Source of the DNA: Antedon mediterranea
Taxonomy: Eukaryota; Echinodermata; Crinoidea; Comatulida; Antedonidae
Direction of reading: 5' to 3'
Length of the DNA: 64,000 nt
Assembly: GCF_964355755.1 (NCBI RefSeq)
Contig: NC_092677.1
Coordinates: 24,272,101-24,336,100, forward strand
A program made the position numbers and the translations under genes. Shown in pieces: positions 23,401 to 37,400 of this stretch; the stretch's first letter is position 1, and the number at the start of each line of letters is the position of its first letter. Under the pieces are notes generated by a model, which worked only from the letters and a program-made list of their open reading frames with translations, searched no databases and was not told where the DNA came from.

Positions 23401-26400
23401 CTTTATACTGCCCTCTGTACATTATCTGCGTGCTGTTATATACATTTGCACATGCTCAGATCGTTTTTTTGTGTTTCTGCCTCAGTCAGCTGTGTGACTT
23501 AGGCAATTAAGGAGAGGAGACTGATGATTTTTAAAATAAAATAAGAAATACATTTTTATAGTATATTTTTTAACCCATTTGTTACAAATTCTTTCGCTTT
23601 TATTTCTACTTTCCTTTTCTAAAATCATCAGTGTTAATTTAAGAAGTAGCATTTTTTGTATGTAGATGATATCGACAGCCTCATAACAAAAGATTCGAAG
23701 TCATAATTTGTTTTTTATATTTCTGCCTAACTCACTGCTTATAACAGTATACTATATTTTTTGTGTTTCTGCCTAAGTCAGCTGTGTGACTTAGGCAATT
23801 AAGGAGAGCTGACTTATGATCTGCCTAACTCACTGCTTATATCATTATACTGCCCTCTGTACATTATCTTCGTGCTGTTATATACATTTGCACATGCTCA
23901 GATCGTTTTTTTGTGTTTCTGCCTCAGTCAGCTGTGTGACTTAGGCAATTAAGGAGAGGAGACTGATGATTTTTAAAATAAAATAAGAAATACATTTTTA
24001 TAGTATATTTTTTAACCCATTTGTTACAAATTCTTTCGCTTTTATTTCTACTTTCCTTTTCTAAAATCATCAGTGTTAATTTTAATCTGAAGAGCTAATG
24101 CTATTAAATTTTGTTACTTAAAGGTAGTATTTTTTGTATGTAGATGATATCGACAGCCTCATAACAAAAGTGTCGAAGTCATAATTTGTTTTTTGTTTTT
24201 CTGCCTAACTCACTGCTTATATCAATATACTATATTTTTTTGTGTTTCTGCCTAAGTCACACAGCTGACTTGGGCAATTAAGGAGAGCTGACTTATCATC
24301 TGCCTAACTCACTGCTTATATCTTTATACTGCGCTCTGTACATTATCTGAGTGCTTTTATATACATTTGCACATGCTCAGATCGTTTTTTTGTGTGTTTC
24401 TGCCCAAGTCAGCTGTGTGACTTAGGCAATTAAGGAGAGCTGACTTATCATCTGCCTAACTCACTGCTTATATCAATATACTATATTTTTTTGTTTTTCT
24501 GCCTAAGTCAGCTGTGTGACTTAGGCAATTAAGGAGAGCTGACTTATGATCTGCCTAACTCACTGCTTATATCATTATACTGCCCTCTGTACATTATCTG
24601 CGTGCTGTTATATACATTTGCACATGCTCAGATCGTTTTTTTGTGTTTCTGCCTAAGTCAGCTGTGTGACTTAGGCAATTAAGAAGAGGAGACTGATGAT
24701 TTTTAAAATAAAATAAGAAATACATTTTTATAGTATATTTTTAACCCATTTGTTACAAATTCTTTCGCTTTTATTTCTACTTTCCTTTTCTAAAATCATC
24801 AGTGTTAATTTTAATCTGAAGAGCTAATGCTATTAAATTTTGTTACTTAAAGGTAGCATTTTTTGTATGTAGATGATATCGACAGCCTCATAACAAAAGT
24901 GTCTAAGTCATAATTTGTTTTTTGTTTTTCTGCCTAACTCACTGCTTATATCAATATACTATATTTTTTGTGTTTCTGCCTAAGTCAGCTGTGTGACTTA
25001 GGCAATTAAAGAGAGCTGACTTATGATCTGCCTAACTCACTGCTTATATCATTATACTGCCCTCTGTACATTATCTGCGTGCTGTTATATACATTTGCAC
25101 ATGCTCAGATCGTTTTTTTGTGTTTCTGCCTAAGTCAGCTGTGTGACTTAGGCAATTAAGGAGAGGAGACTGATGATTTTTAAAATAAAATAAGAAATAC
25201 ATTTTTTATAGTATATTTTTTAACCCATTTGTTACAAATTCTTTCGCTTTTATTTCTACTTTCCTTTTCTAAAATCATCAGTGTTAATTTTAATCTGAAG
25301 AGCTAATGCTATTAAATTTTGTTACTTAAAGGTAGCATTTTTTGTATGTAGATGATATCGACAGCCTCATAACAAAAGTGTCGAAGTCATAATTTGTTTT
25401 TTGTTTTTCTGCCTAACTCACTGCTTATATCAATATACTATATTTTTTGTGTTTCTGCCTAAGTCAGCTGTGTGACTTAGGCAATTAAGGAGAGCTGACT
25501 TATGATCTGCCTAACTCACTGCTTATATCATTATACTGCCCTCTGTACATTATATGCGTGCTGTTATATACATTTGCACATGCTCAGATCGTTTTTTTGT
25601 GTTTCTGCCTAAGTCAGCTGTGTGACTTAGGCAATTAAGGAGAGGAGACTGATGATTTTTAAAATAAAATAAGAAATACATTTTTATAGTATATTTTTTA
25701 ACCCATTTGTTACAAATTCTTTCGCTTTTATTTCTACTTTCCTTTCTAAAATCATCAGTGTTAATTTTAATCTGAAGAGCTAATGCTATTAAATTTTGTT
25801 ACTTAAAGGTAGCATTTTTTGTATGTAGATGATATCGACAGCCTCATAACAAAAGTGTCGAAGTCATAATTTGTTTTTTGTTTTTCTGCCTAACTCACTG
25901 CTTATATCAATATACTATATTTTTTGTGTTTCTGCCTAAGTCAGCTGTGTGACTTAGGCAATTAAGGAGAGCTGACTTATGATCTGCCTAACTCACTGCT
26001 TGTATCATTATACTGCCCTCTGTACATTATCTGCGTGCTGTTATATACATTTGCACATGCTCAGATCGTTTTTTTGTGTTTCTGCCTAAGTCAGCTGTGT
26101 GACTTAGGCAATTAAGGAGAGGAGACTGATGATTTTTAAAATAAAATAAGAAATACATTTTTATAGTATATTTTTTAACCCATTTGTTACAAATTCATTC
26201 GCTTTTATTTCTACTTTCCTTTTCTAAAACCATCATTGTTAATTTTAATATGAAGAGCTAATGCTATTAAATTTTGTTACTTAAAGGTAGCATTTTTTGT
26301 ATAGAGATTATATCGACAGCCTCATAACAAAAGTGTCTAAGTCATAATTTTTGTTTTGTTTTTCTGCCGAACTCACTGCTAATATCAATATACTATATTT

Positions 26401-26711
26401 TTTGTGTTTCTGCCTAAGTCAGCTGTGTGACTTAGGCAATTAAGGAGAGCTGACTTATCATCTGCCTAACTCACTGCTTATATCTTTATACTGCGCTCTG
26501 TACATTATATCTGAGTGCTTTTATATACATTTGCACATGCTCAGATCGTTTTTTTTGTGTTTCTGCCCAAATCAGCTGTGTGACTTAGGCAATTAAGGAG
26601 AGCTGACTTATCATCTGCCTAACTCACTGCTTATATCAATATACTATATTTTTGTGTGTTTCTGCCTAAGTCAGCTGTGTGACTTAGGCAATTAAGGAGA
26701 GTTGACTTATG
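17463..26711. repeat. Satellite B higher-order repeat, period 3083 bp, three copies
   Basis: A deleted-monomer marker (CAGTGTTAATTTAA followed directly by AGTAGCATTTT) occurs at 17463, 20546 and 23629, each 3083 bp apart. The inverted-centre palindrome occurs at 18083, 21166 and 24249, again 3083 bp apart. Copies two and three share a further GACTTGGGCA change that copy one lacks, so they are the more recent duplication pair. Confidence 0.9.
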
Positions 26712-29700
26712 ATCTGCCTAACTCACTGCTTATATCTTTATACTGCCTTCTGTACATTATCTGAGTGCTTTTATATACATTCGAACATGCTCAGATCGTT
26801 TTTTTGTGTTTCTGCCCAAGTCAGCTGTGTGACTTAGGCAATTAACGAGAGGAGACTCATGATTTTTTAAATAAAATAAGAAATACATTTTTATAGTATA
26901 TTTTTTAACCCATTTGTTACAAAGTCTTTCTCTTTTATTGCTACTTTCCTTTTCTAAAATCATCAGTGTTAATTTTAATCTGAAGAGCTAATGCTATTAA
27001 ATTTTGTTACTTAAAGGTAGCATTTTCTGAATGTAGATGATATCGACAGCCTCATAACAAAAGTGTCTAAGTCATAATTTGTTTTTTGTTTTTCTGCCTA
27101 ACTCACTGCTTATATCAATATACTATATTTTTTTGTGTTTCTGCCTAAGTCAGCCGTGTGACTTAGGCAATTAAGGAGAGCTGACTTATGATCTGCCTAA
27201 CTCACTGCTTATATCATTATACTGCCCTCTGTACATTATCTGCGTGCTGTTATATACATTTGCACACGCTCAGATCGTTTTTTTTTTTGTGTTTCTGCCT
27301 AAGTCAGCTGTGTGACTTAGGCAATTAAGGAGAGGAGACTGATGATTTTTAAAATAAAATAAGAAATACATTTTTATAGTATATTTTTTAACCCATTTGT
27401 TACAAATTCTTTCGCTTTTATTTCTACTTTCCTTGTCTAAAACCATCATTTTTATAAATTTAATCTGAAGAGCTAATGCTATTAAATTTTGTTACTTAAA
27501 GGTAGCATTTTTTGTATATAGATGATATCGACAGCCTTATAACAAAAGTGTCTAAGTCATAATTTTTGTTTTGTTTTTCTGCCTAACTAACTGCTTATAT
27601 CAATATACTATATTTGTTTGTGTTTCTGCCTAAGTCACCTGTGTGACTTAGGCAATTAAGGAGAGCTGACTGTACTTATGATATTCTTAACTCACTGCCC
27701 TCTGTACATTATATGAGTGCTTTGATATACATTTGCACATGCTCAGATCGTTTTTTGTGTTTCTGCCTAAGTCAGCTGTGTGACTTAGGCAATTAAGGAG
27801 AGTAGACTCGTGATTTTTTAAATAAAATAAGAAATACATTTTTATAGTATATTTTTTAACCCATTTGTTACAAATTCTTTCGCTTTTATTGCTACTTTCC
27901 TTTTCTAAAAACCATCAGTGTTAATTTTAATCTGAAGAGCTGATGCTATTAAATTTTGTTACTTAAAGGTAGCATTTTTGTATATAGATGATATCGACAG
28001 CCTTATAACAAAAGTGTCTAAGTCATAATTTTTGTTTTGTTTTTCTGCCTAACTCACTGCTTATATCAATATACTATATTTTTAGTGTTTCTGCCTAAGT
28101 CAGCTGTGTGACTTAGGCAATTAAGGAGAGCTGACTTATGATCTGTCTAACTCACTGCTTATATCATTATACTGCCCTCTGTACATTATCTGAGTGCTTT
28201 CATATACATTCGCACATGCTCAGATCGTTTTTTTGTGTTTCTGCCTAAGTCAGCTGTGTGACTTAGGCAATTAAGGAGAGGAGACTGATGATTTTTAAAA
28301 TAAAATAAGAAATACATTTTTATAGTATATTTTTTAACCCATTTGTTACAAATTCTTTCGCTTTTATTTCTACTTTCCTTTTCTAAAATCATCAGTGTTA
28401 ATTTTAATCTGAAGAGCTAATGCTATTAAATTTTGTTACTTAAAGGTAGCATTTTTTGTATGTAGATGATATCGACAGCCTCATAACAAAAGTGTCGAAG
28501 TCATAATTTGTTTTTTGTTTTTCTGCCTAACTCACTGCTTATATCAATATACTATATTTTTTGTGTTTCGGCCTAAGTCAGCTGTGTGACTTAGGCAATT
28601 AAGGAGAGCTGACTTATGATCTGCCTAACTCACTGCTTATATCATTATACTGCCCTCTGTACATTATCTGCGTGCTGTTATATACATTCGAACATGCTCA
28701 GATCGTTTTTTTGTGTTTCTGCCCAAGTCAGCTGTGTGACTTAGGCAATTAACGAGAGGAGACTCATGATTTTTTAAATAAAATAAGAAATACATTTTTA
28801 TAGTATATTTTTTAACCCATTTGTTACAAAGTCTTTCTCTTTTATTGCTACTTTCCTTTTCTAAAATCATCAGTGTTAATTTTAATCTGAAGAGCTAATG
28901 CTATTAAATTTTGTTACTTAAAGGTAGCATTTTCTGAATGTAGATGATATCGACAGCCTCATAACAAAAGTGTCTAAGTCATAATTTGTTTTTTGTTTTT
29001 CTGCCTAACTCACTGCTTATATCAATATACTATATTTTTTTGTGTTTCTGCCTAAGTCAGCCGTGTGACTTAGGCAATTAAGGAGAGCTGACTTATGATC
29101 TGCCTAACTCACTGCTTATATCATTATACTGCCCTCTGTACATTATCTGCGTGCTGTTATATACATTTGCACACGCTCAGATCGTTTTTTTTTTGTGTTT
29201 CTGCCTAAGTCAGCTGTGTGACTTAGGCAATTAAGGAGAGGAGACTGATGATTTTTAAAATAAAATAAGAAATACATTTTTATAGTATATTTTTTAACCC
29301 ATTTGTTACAAATTCTTTCGCTTTTATTTCTACTTTCCTTGTCTAAAACCATCATTTTTATAAATTTAATCTGAAGAGCTAATGCTATTAAATTTTGTTA
29401 CTTAAAGGTAGCATTTTTTGTATATAGATGATATCGACAGCCTTATAACAAAAGTGTCTAAGTCATAATTTTTGTTTTGTTTTTCTGCCTAACTAACTGC
29501 TTATATCAATATACTATATTTGTTTGTGTTTCTGCCTAAGTCAGCTGTGTGACTTAGGCAATTAAGGAGAGCTGACTGTACTTATGATATTCTTAACTCA
29601 CTGCCCTCTGTACATTATATGAGTGCTTTGATATACATTTGCACATGCTCAGATCGTTTTTTGTGTTTCTGCCTAAGTCAGCTGTGTGACTTAGGCAATT

Positions 29701-30050
29701 AAGGAGAGTAGACTCGTGATTTTTTAAATAAAATAAGAAATACATTTTTATAGTATATTTTTTAACCCATTTGTTACAAATTCTTTCGCTTTTATTGCTA
29801 CTTTCCTTTTCTAAAAACCATCAGTGTTAATTTTAATCTGAAGAGCTGATGCTATTAAATTTTGTTACTTAAAGGTAGCATTTTTGTATATAGATGATAT
29901 CGACAGCCTCATAACAAAAGTGTCTAAGTCATAATTTTTGTTTTGTTTTTCTGCCTAACTCACTGCTTATATCAATATACTATATTTTTAGTGTTTCTGC
30001 CTAAGTCAGCTGTGTGACTTAGGCAATTAAGGAGAGCTGACTTATGATCT
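26712..30050. repeat. Satellite B higher-order repeat, period about 1906 bp
   Basis: Private variants recur at this spacing: CATTTTCTGAATGTAG at 27021 and 28928, and GACTGTACTTATGATATTC at 27668 and 29574. The unit corresponds to four 478-bp monomers with small indels. Confidence 0.8.
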
Positions 30051-30593
30051 GCCTAACTCACTGCTTATATCATTATACTGCCCTCTGTACATTATCTGCG
30101 TGCTGTTATATACATTTGCACATGCTCAGGTCGTTTTTTTTGTGTTTCTGCCTAAGTCAGCTGTGTGACTTAGGCAATTAAGGAGAGGAGACTGATGATT
30201 TTTTAAATAAAATAAGAAATACAGTTTTATAGTATATTTTTAAACCCATTTGTTACAAATTCTTTCTCTTTTATTGCTACTTTCCTTTTCTAAAATCATC
30301 AGTGTTAATTTTAATCTGAAGAGCTAATGCTATTAAATGTTGTTACTTAAAGGTAGCATTTTTTGTATGTAGATGATATCGACAGCCTCATAACAAAAGT
30401 GTCTAAGTCATAATTTGTTTTTTTGTTTTTCTGCCTAACTCACTGCTTATATCAATATACTATATTTTTTTGTGTTTCTGCCTAAGTCAGCTGTGTGACT
30501 TAGGCAATTAAGGAGAGCTGACTTATGATCTGCCTAACTCACTGCTTATATCATTATACTGCCCTCTGTACATTATCTGCGTGCTGTTATATA

Positions 30594-33500
30594 TATTTGC
30601 ACATGCTCAGGTCGTTTTTTTTGTGTTTCTGCCTAAGTCAGCTGTGTGACTTAGGCAATTAAGGAGAGGAGACTGATGATTTTTAAAATAAAATAAGAAA
30701 TACATTTTTATAGTATATTTTTTAACCCATTTGTTACAAATTCTTTCGCTTTTATTTCTACTTTCCTTTTCTAAAATCATCAGTGTTAATTTTAATCTGA
30801 AGAGCTAATGCTATTAAATTTTGTTACTTAAAGGTAGCATTTTTTGTATGTAGATGATATCGACAGCATCATAACAAAAGTGTCTAAGTCATAATTTGTT
30901 TTTTGTTTTTCTGCCTAACTCACTGCTTATATCAATATACTATATTTTTTGTGTTTCTGCCTAAGTCAGCTGTGTGACTTAGGCAATTAAGGAGAGCTGA
31001 CTTATGATCTGCCTAACTCACTGCTTATATCATTATACTGCCCTCTGTACATTATCTGCGTGCTGTTATATACATTTGCACATGCTCAGATCGTTTTTTT
31101 GTGTTTCTGCCTAAGTCAGCTGTGTGACTTAGGCAATTAAGGAGAGGAGACTGATGATTTTTAAAATAAAATAAGAAATACATTTTTTATAGTATATTTT
31201 TTAACCCATTTGTTACAAATTCTTTCGCTTTTATTTCTACTTTCCTTTTCTAAAATCATCAGTGTTAATTTTAATCTGAAGAGCTAATGCTATTAAATTT
31301 TGTTACTTAAAGGTAGCATTTTTTGTATGTAGATGATATCGACAGCCTCATAACAAAAGTGTCGAAGTCATAATTTGTTTTTTGTTTTTCTGCCTAACTC
31401 ACTGCTTATATCAATATACTATATTTTTTGTGTTTCTGCCTAAGTCAGCTGTGTGACTTAGGCAATTAAGGAGAGCTGACTTATGATCTGCCTAACTCAC
31501 TGCTTATATCATTATACTGCCCTCTGTACATTATCTGCGTGCTGTTATATACATTTGCACATGCTCAGATCGTTTTTTTGTGTTTCTGCCTAAGTCAGCT
31601 GTGTGACTTAGGCAATTAAGGAGAGGAGACTGATTATTTTTAAAATAAAATAAGAAATACATTTTTATAGTATATTTTTTAACCCATTTGTTACAAATTC
31701 TTTCGCTTTTATTTCTACTTTCCTTTCTAAAATCATCAGTGTTAATTTTAATCTGAAGAGCTAATGCTATTAAATTTTGTTACTTAAAGGTAGCATTTTT
31801 TGTATGTAGATGATATCGACAGCATCATAACAAAAGTGTCTAAGTCATAATTTGTTTTTTGTTTTTCTGCCTAACTCACTGCTTATATCAATATACTATA
31901 TTTTTTGTGTTTCTGCCTAAGTCAGCTGTGTGACTTAGGCAATTAAGGAGAGCTGACTTATGATCTGCCTAACTCACTGCTTATATCATTATACTGCCCT
32001 CTGTACATTATCTGCGTGCTGTTATATACATTTGCACATGCTCAGGTCGTTTTTTTTTGTGTTTCTGCCTAAGTCAGCTGTGTGACTTAGGCAATTAAGG
32101 AGAGGAGACTGATGATTTTTTAAATAAAATAAGAAATACAGTTTTATAGTATATTTTTAAACCCATTTGTTACAAATTCTTTCTCTTTTATTGCTACTTT
32201 CCTTTTCTAAAATCATCAGTGTTAATTTTAATCTGAAGAGCTAATGCTATTAAATGTTGTTACTTAAAGGTAGCATTTTTTGTATGTAGATGATATCGAC
32301 AGCCTCATAACAAAAGTGTCTAAGTCATAATTTGTTTTTTTGTTTTTCTGCCTAACTCACTGCTTATATCAATATACTATATTTTTTTGTGTTTCTGCCT
32401 AAGTCAGCTGTGTGACTTAGGCAATTAAGGAGAGCTGACTTATGATCTGCCTAACTCACTGCTTATATCATTATACTGCCCTCTGTACATTATCTGCGTG
32501 CTGTTATATATATTTGCACATGCTCAGGTCGTTTTTTTTGTGTTTCTGCCTAAGTCAGCTGTGTGACTTAGGCAATTAAGGAGAGGAGACTGATGATTTT
32601 TAAAATAAAATAAGAAATACATTTTTATAGTATATTTTTTAACCCATTTGTTACAAATTCTTTCGCTTTTATTTCTACTTTCCTTTTCTAAAATCATCAG
32701 TGTTAATTTTAATCTGAAGAGCTAATGCTATTAAATTTTGTTACTTAAAGGTAGCATTTTTTGTATGTAGATGATATCGACAGCATCATAACAAAAGTGT
32801 CTAAGTCATAATTTGTTTTTTGTTTTTCTGCCTAACTCACTGCTTATATCAATATACTATATTTTTTGTGTTTCTGCCTAAGTCAGCTGTGTGACTTAGG
32901 CAATTAAGGAGAGCTGACTTATGATCTGCCTAACTCACTGCTTATATCATTATACTGCCCTCTGTACATTATCTGCGTGCTGTTATATACATTTGCACAT
33001 GCTCAGATCGTTTTTTTGTGTTTCTGCCTAAGTCAGCTGTGTGACTTAGGCAATTAAGGAGAGGAGACTGATGATTTTTAAAATAAAATAAGAAATACAT
33101 TTTTTATAGTATATTTTTTAACCCATTTGTTACAAATTCTTTCGCTTTTATTTCTACTTTCCTTTTCTAAAATCATCAGTGTTAATTTTAATCTGAAGAG
33201 CTAATGCTATTAAATTTTGTTACTTAAAGGTAGCATTTTTTGTATGTAGATGATATCGACAGCCTCATAACAAAAGTGTCGAAGTCATAATTTGTTTTTT
33301 GTTTTTCTGCCTAACTCACTGCTTATATCAATATACTATATTTTTTGTGTTTCTGCCTAAGTCAGCTGTGTGACTTAGGCAATTAAGGAGAGCTGACTTA
33401 TGATCTGCCTAACTCACTGCTTATATCATTATACTGCCCTCTGTACATTATCTGCGTGCTGTTATATACATTTGCACATGCTCAGATCGTTTTTTTGTGT

Positions 33501-34430
33501 TTCTGCCTAAGTCAGCTGTGTGACTTAGGCAATTAAGGAGAGCTGACTTATGATCTGCCTAACTCACTGCTTATATCATTATACTGCCCTCTGTACATTA
33601 TCTGCGTGCTGTTATATATATTTGCACATGCTCAGGTCGTTTTTTTTGTGTTTCTGCCTAAGTCAGCTGTGTGACTTAGGCAATTAAGGAGAGGAGACTG
33701 ATGATTTTTAAAATAAAATAAGAAATACATTTTTGTAGTATATTTTTTAACCCATTTGTTACAAATTCTTTCGCTTTTATTTCTACTTTCCTTTTCTAAA
33801 ATCATCAGTGTTAATTTTAATCTGAAGAGCTAATGCTATTAAATTTTGTTACTTAAAGGTAGCATTTTTTGTATGTAGATGATATCGACAGCATCATAAC
33901 AAAAGTGTCTAAGTCATAATTTGTTTTTTGTTTTTCTGCCTAACTCACTGCTTATATCAATATACTATATTTTTTGTGTTTCTGCCTAAGTCAGCTGTGT
34001 GACTTAGGCAATTAAGGAGAGCTGACTTATGATCTGCCTAACTCACTGCTTATATCATTATACTGCCCTCTGTACATTATCTGCGTGCTGTTATATACAT
34101 TTGCACATGCTCAGATCGTTTTTTTGTGTTTCTGCCTAAGTCAGCTGTGTGACTTAGGCAATTAAGGAGAGGAGACTGATGATTTTTAAAATAAAATAAG
34201 AAATACATTTTTTATAGTATATTTTTTAACCCATTTGTTACAAATTCTTTCGCTTTTATTTCTACTTTCCTTTTCTAAAATCATCAGTGTTAATTTTAAT
34301 CTGAAGAGCTAATGCTATTAAATTGTGTTACTTAAAGGTAGCATTTTTTGTATGTAGATGATATCGACAGCCTCATAACAAAAGTGTCGAAGTCATAATT
34401 TGTTTTTTGTTTTTCTGCCTAACTCACTGC
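30594..34430. repeat. Satellite B higher-order repeat, periods 1917 and 1108 bp
   Basis: TATATTTGCACATGCTCAGG occurs at 30594, 32511 and 33619, and the CAGCATCATAAC variant at 30864, 32781 and 33889. The spacings are 1917 then 1108 for both markers. The shorter step includes an extra 150-bp inter-palindrome segment at about 33504-33654. Confidence 0.8.
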
Positions 34431-37400
34431 TTATATCAATATACTATATTTTTTGTGTTTCTGCCTAAGTCAGCTGTGTGACTTAGGCAATTAAGGAGAG
34501 CTGACTTATGATCTGCCTAACTCACTGCTTATATCATTATACTGCCCTCTGTACATTATCTGCGTGCTGTTATATACATTTGCACATGCTCAGATCGTTT
34601 TTTTGTGTTTCTGCCTAAGTCAGCTGTGTGACTTAGGCAATTAAGGAGAGGAGACTGATTATTTTTAAAATAAAATAAGAAATACATTTTTATAGTATAT
34701 TTTTTAACCCATTTGTTACAAATTCTTTCGCTTTTATTTCTACTTTCCTTTCTAAAATCATCAGTGTTAATTTTAATCTGAAGAGCTAATGCTATTAAAT
34801 TTTGTTACTTAAAGGTAGCATTTTTTGTATGTAGATGATATCGACAGCCTCATAACAAAAGTGTCGAAGTCATAATTTGTTTTTTGTTTTTCTGCCTAAC
34901 TCACTGCTTATATCAATATACTATATTTTTTGTGTTTCTGCCTAAGTCAGCTGTGTGACTTAGGCAATTAAGGAGAGCTGACTTATGATCTGCCTAACTC
35001 ACTGCTTGTATCATTATACTGCCCTCTGTACATTATCTGCGTGCTGTTATATACATTTGCACATGCTCAGATCGTTTTTTTGTGTTTCTGCCTAAGTCAG
35101 CTGTGTGACTTAGGCAATTAAGGAGAGGAGACTGATGATTTTTAAAATAAAATAAGAAATACATTTTTATAGTATATTTTTTAACCCATTTGTTACAAAT
35201 TCATTCGCTTTTATTTCTACTTTCCTTTTCTAAAACCATCATTGTTAATTTTAATATGAAGAGCTAATGCTATTAAATTTTGTTACTTAAAGGTAGCATT
35301 TTTTGTATAGAGATTATATCGACAGCCTCATAACAAAAGTGTCTAAGTCATAATTTTTGTTTTGTTTTTCTGCCGAACTCACTGCTAATATCAATATACT
35401 ATATTTTTTGTGTTTCTGCCTAAGTCAGCTGTGTGACTTAGGCAATTAAGGAGAGCTGACTTATCATCTGCCTAACTCACTGCTTATATCTTTATACTGC
35501 GCTCTGTACATTATATCTGAGTGCTTTTATATACATTTGCACATGCTCAGATCGTTTTTTTTGTGTTTCTGCCCAAATCAGCTGTGTGACTTAGGCAATT
35601 AAGGAGAGCTGACTTATCATCTGCCTAACTCACTGCTTATATCAATATACTATATTTTTGTGTGTTTCTGCCTAAGTCAGCTGTGTGACTTAGGCAATTA
35701 AGGAGAGTAGACTCGTGATTTTTTAAATAAAATAAGAAATACATTTTTATAGTATATTTTTTAACCCATTTGTTACAAATTCTTTCGCTTTTATTGCTAC
35801 TTTCCTTTTCTAAAAACCATCAGTGTTAATTTTAATCTGAAGAGCTGATGCTATTAAATTTTGTTACTTAAAGGTAGCATTTTTGTATATAGATGATATC
35901 GACAGCCTCATAACAAAAGTGTCTAAGTCATAATTTTTGTTTTGTTTTTCTGCCTAACTCACTGCTTATATCAATATACTATATTTTTAGTGTTTCTGCC
36001 TAAGTCAGCTGTGTGACTTAGGCAATTAAGGAGAGCTGACTTATGATCTGTCTAACTCACTGCTTATATCATTATACTGCCCTCTGTACATTATCTGAGT
36101 GCTTTCATATACATTCGCACATGCTCAGATCGTTTTTTTGTGTTTCTGCCTAAGTCAGCTGTGTGACTTAGGCAATTAAGGAGAGGAGACTGATGATTTT
36201 TAAAATAAAATAAGAAATACATTTTTATAGTATATTTTTTAACCCATTTGTTACAAATTCTTTCGCTTTTATTTCTACTTTCCTTTTCTAAAATCATCAG
36301 TGTTAATTTTAATCTGAAGAGCTAATGCTATTAAATTTTGTTACTTAAAGGTAGCTTTTTTTGTATGTAGATGATATCGACAGCCTCATAACAAAAGTGT
36401 CGAAGTCATAATTTGTTTTTTGTTTTTCTGCCTAACTCACTGCTTATATCAATATACTATATTTTTTGTGTTTCTGCCTAAGTCAGCCGTGTGACTTAGG
36501 CAATTAAGGAGAGCTGACTTATGATCTGCCTAACTCACTGCTTATATCATTATACTGCCCTCTGTACATTATCTGCGTGCTGTTATATACATTCGAACAT
36601 GCTCAGTTCGTTTTTTTGTGTTTCTGCCCAAGTCAGCTGTGTGACTTAGGCAATTAACGAGAGGAGACTCATGATTTTTTAGATAAAATAAGAAATACAT
36701 TTTTATAGTATATTTTTTAACCCATTTGTTACAAATTCTTTCGCTTTTATTTCTACTTTCCTTTTCTAAAATCATCAGTGTTAATTTTAATCTGAAGAGC
36801 TAATGCTATTAAATTTTGTTACTTAAAGGTAGCATTTTTTGTATATAGATGATATCGACAACCTCATAACAAAAGTGTCTAAGTCATAATTTTTGTTTTG
36901 TTTTTCTGCCTAACTCACTGCTTATATCAATATACTATATTTTTAGTGTTTCTGCCTAAGTCAGCTGTGGGACTTAGGCAATTAAGGAGAGCTGACTTAT
37001 GATCTGCCTAACTCACTGCTTATATCTTTATACTGCCCTCTGTACATTATCTGAGTGCTTTCATATACATTCGCACATGCTCAGATCGTTTTTTTGTGTT
37101 TCTGCCTAAGTCAGCTGTGTGACTTAGGCAATTAAGGAGAGGATACTCATGATTTTTTAAATAAAATAAGAAATACAGTTTTATAGTATATTTTTAAACC
37201 CATTTGTTACAAATTCTTTCTCTTTTATTTCTACTTTCCTTTTCTAAATCATCAGTGTTAATTTTAATCTGAAGAGCTAATGCTATTAAATGTTGTTACT
37301 TAAAGGTAGCATTTTTTGTATGTAGATGATATCGACAGCCTCATAACAAAAGTGTCTAAGTCATAATTTGTTTTTTGTTTTTCTGCCTAACTCACTGCTT

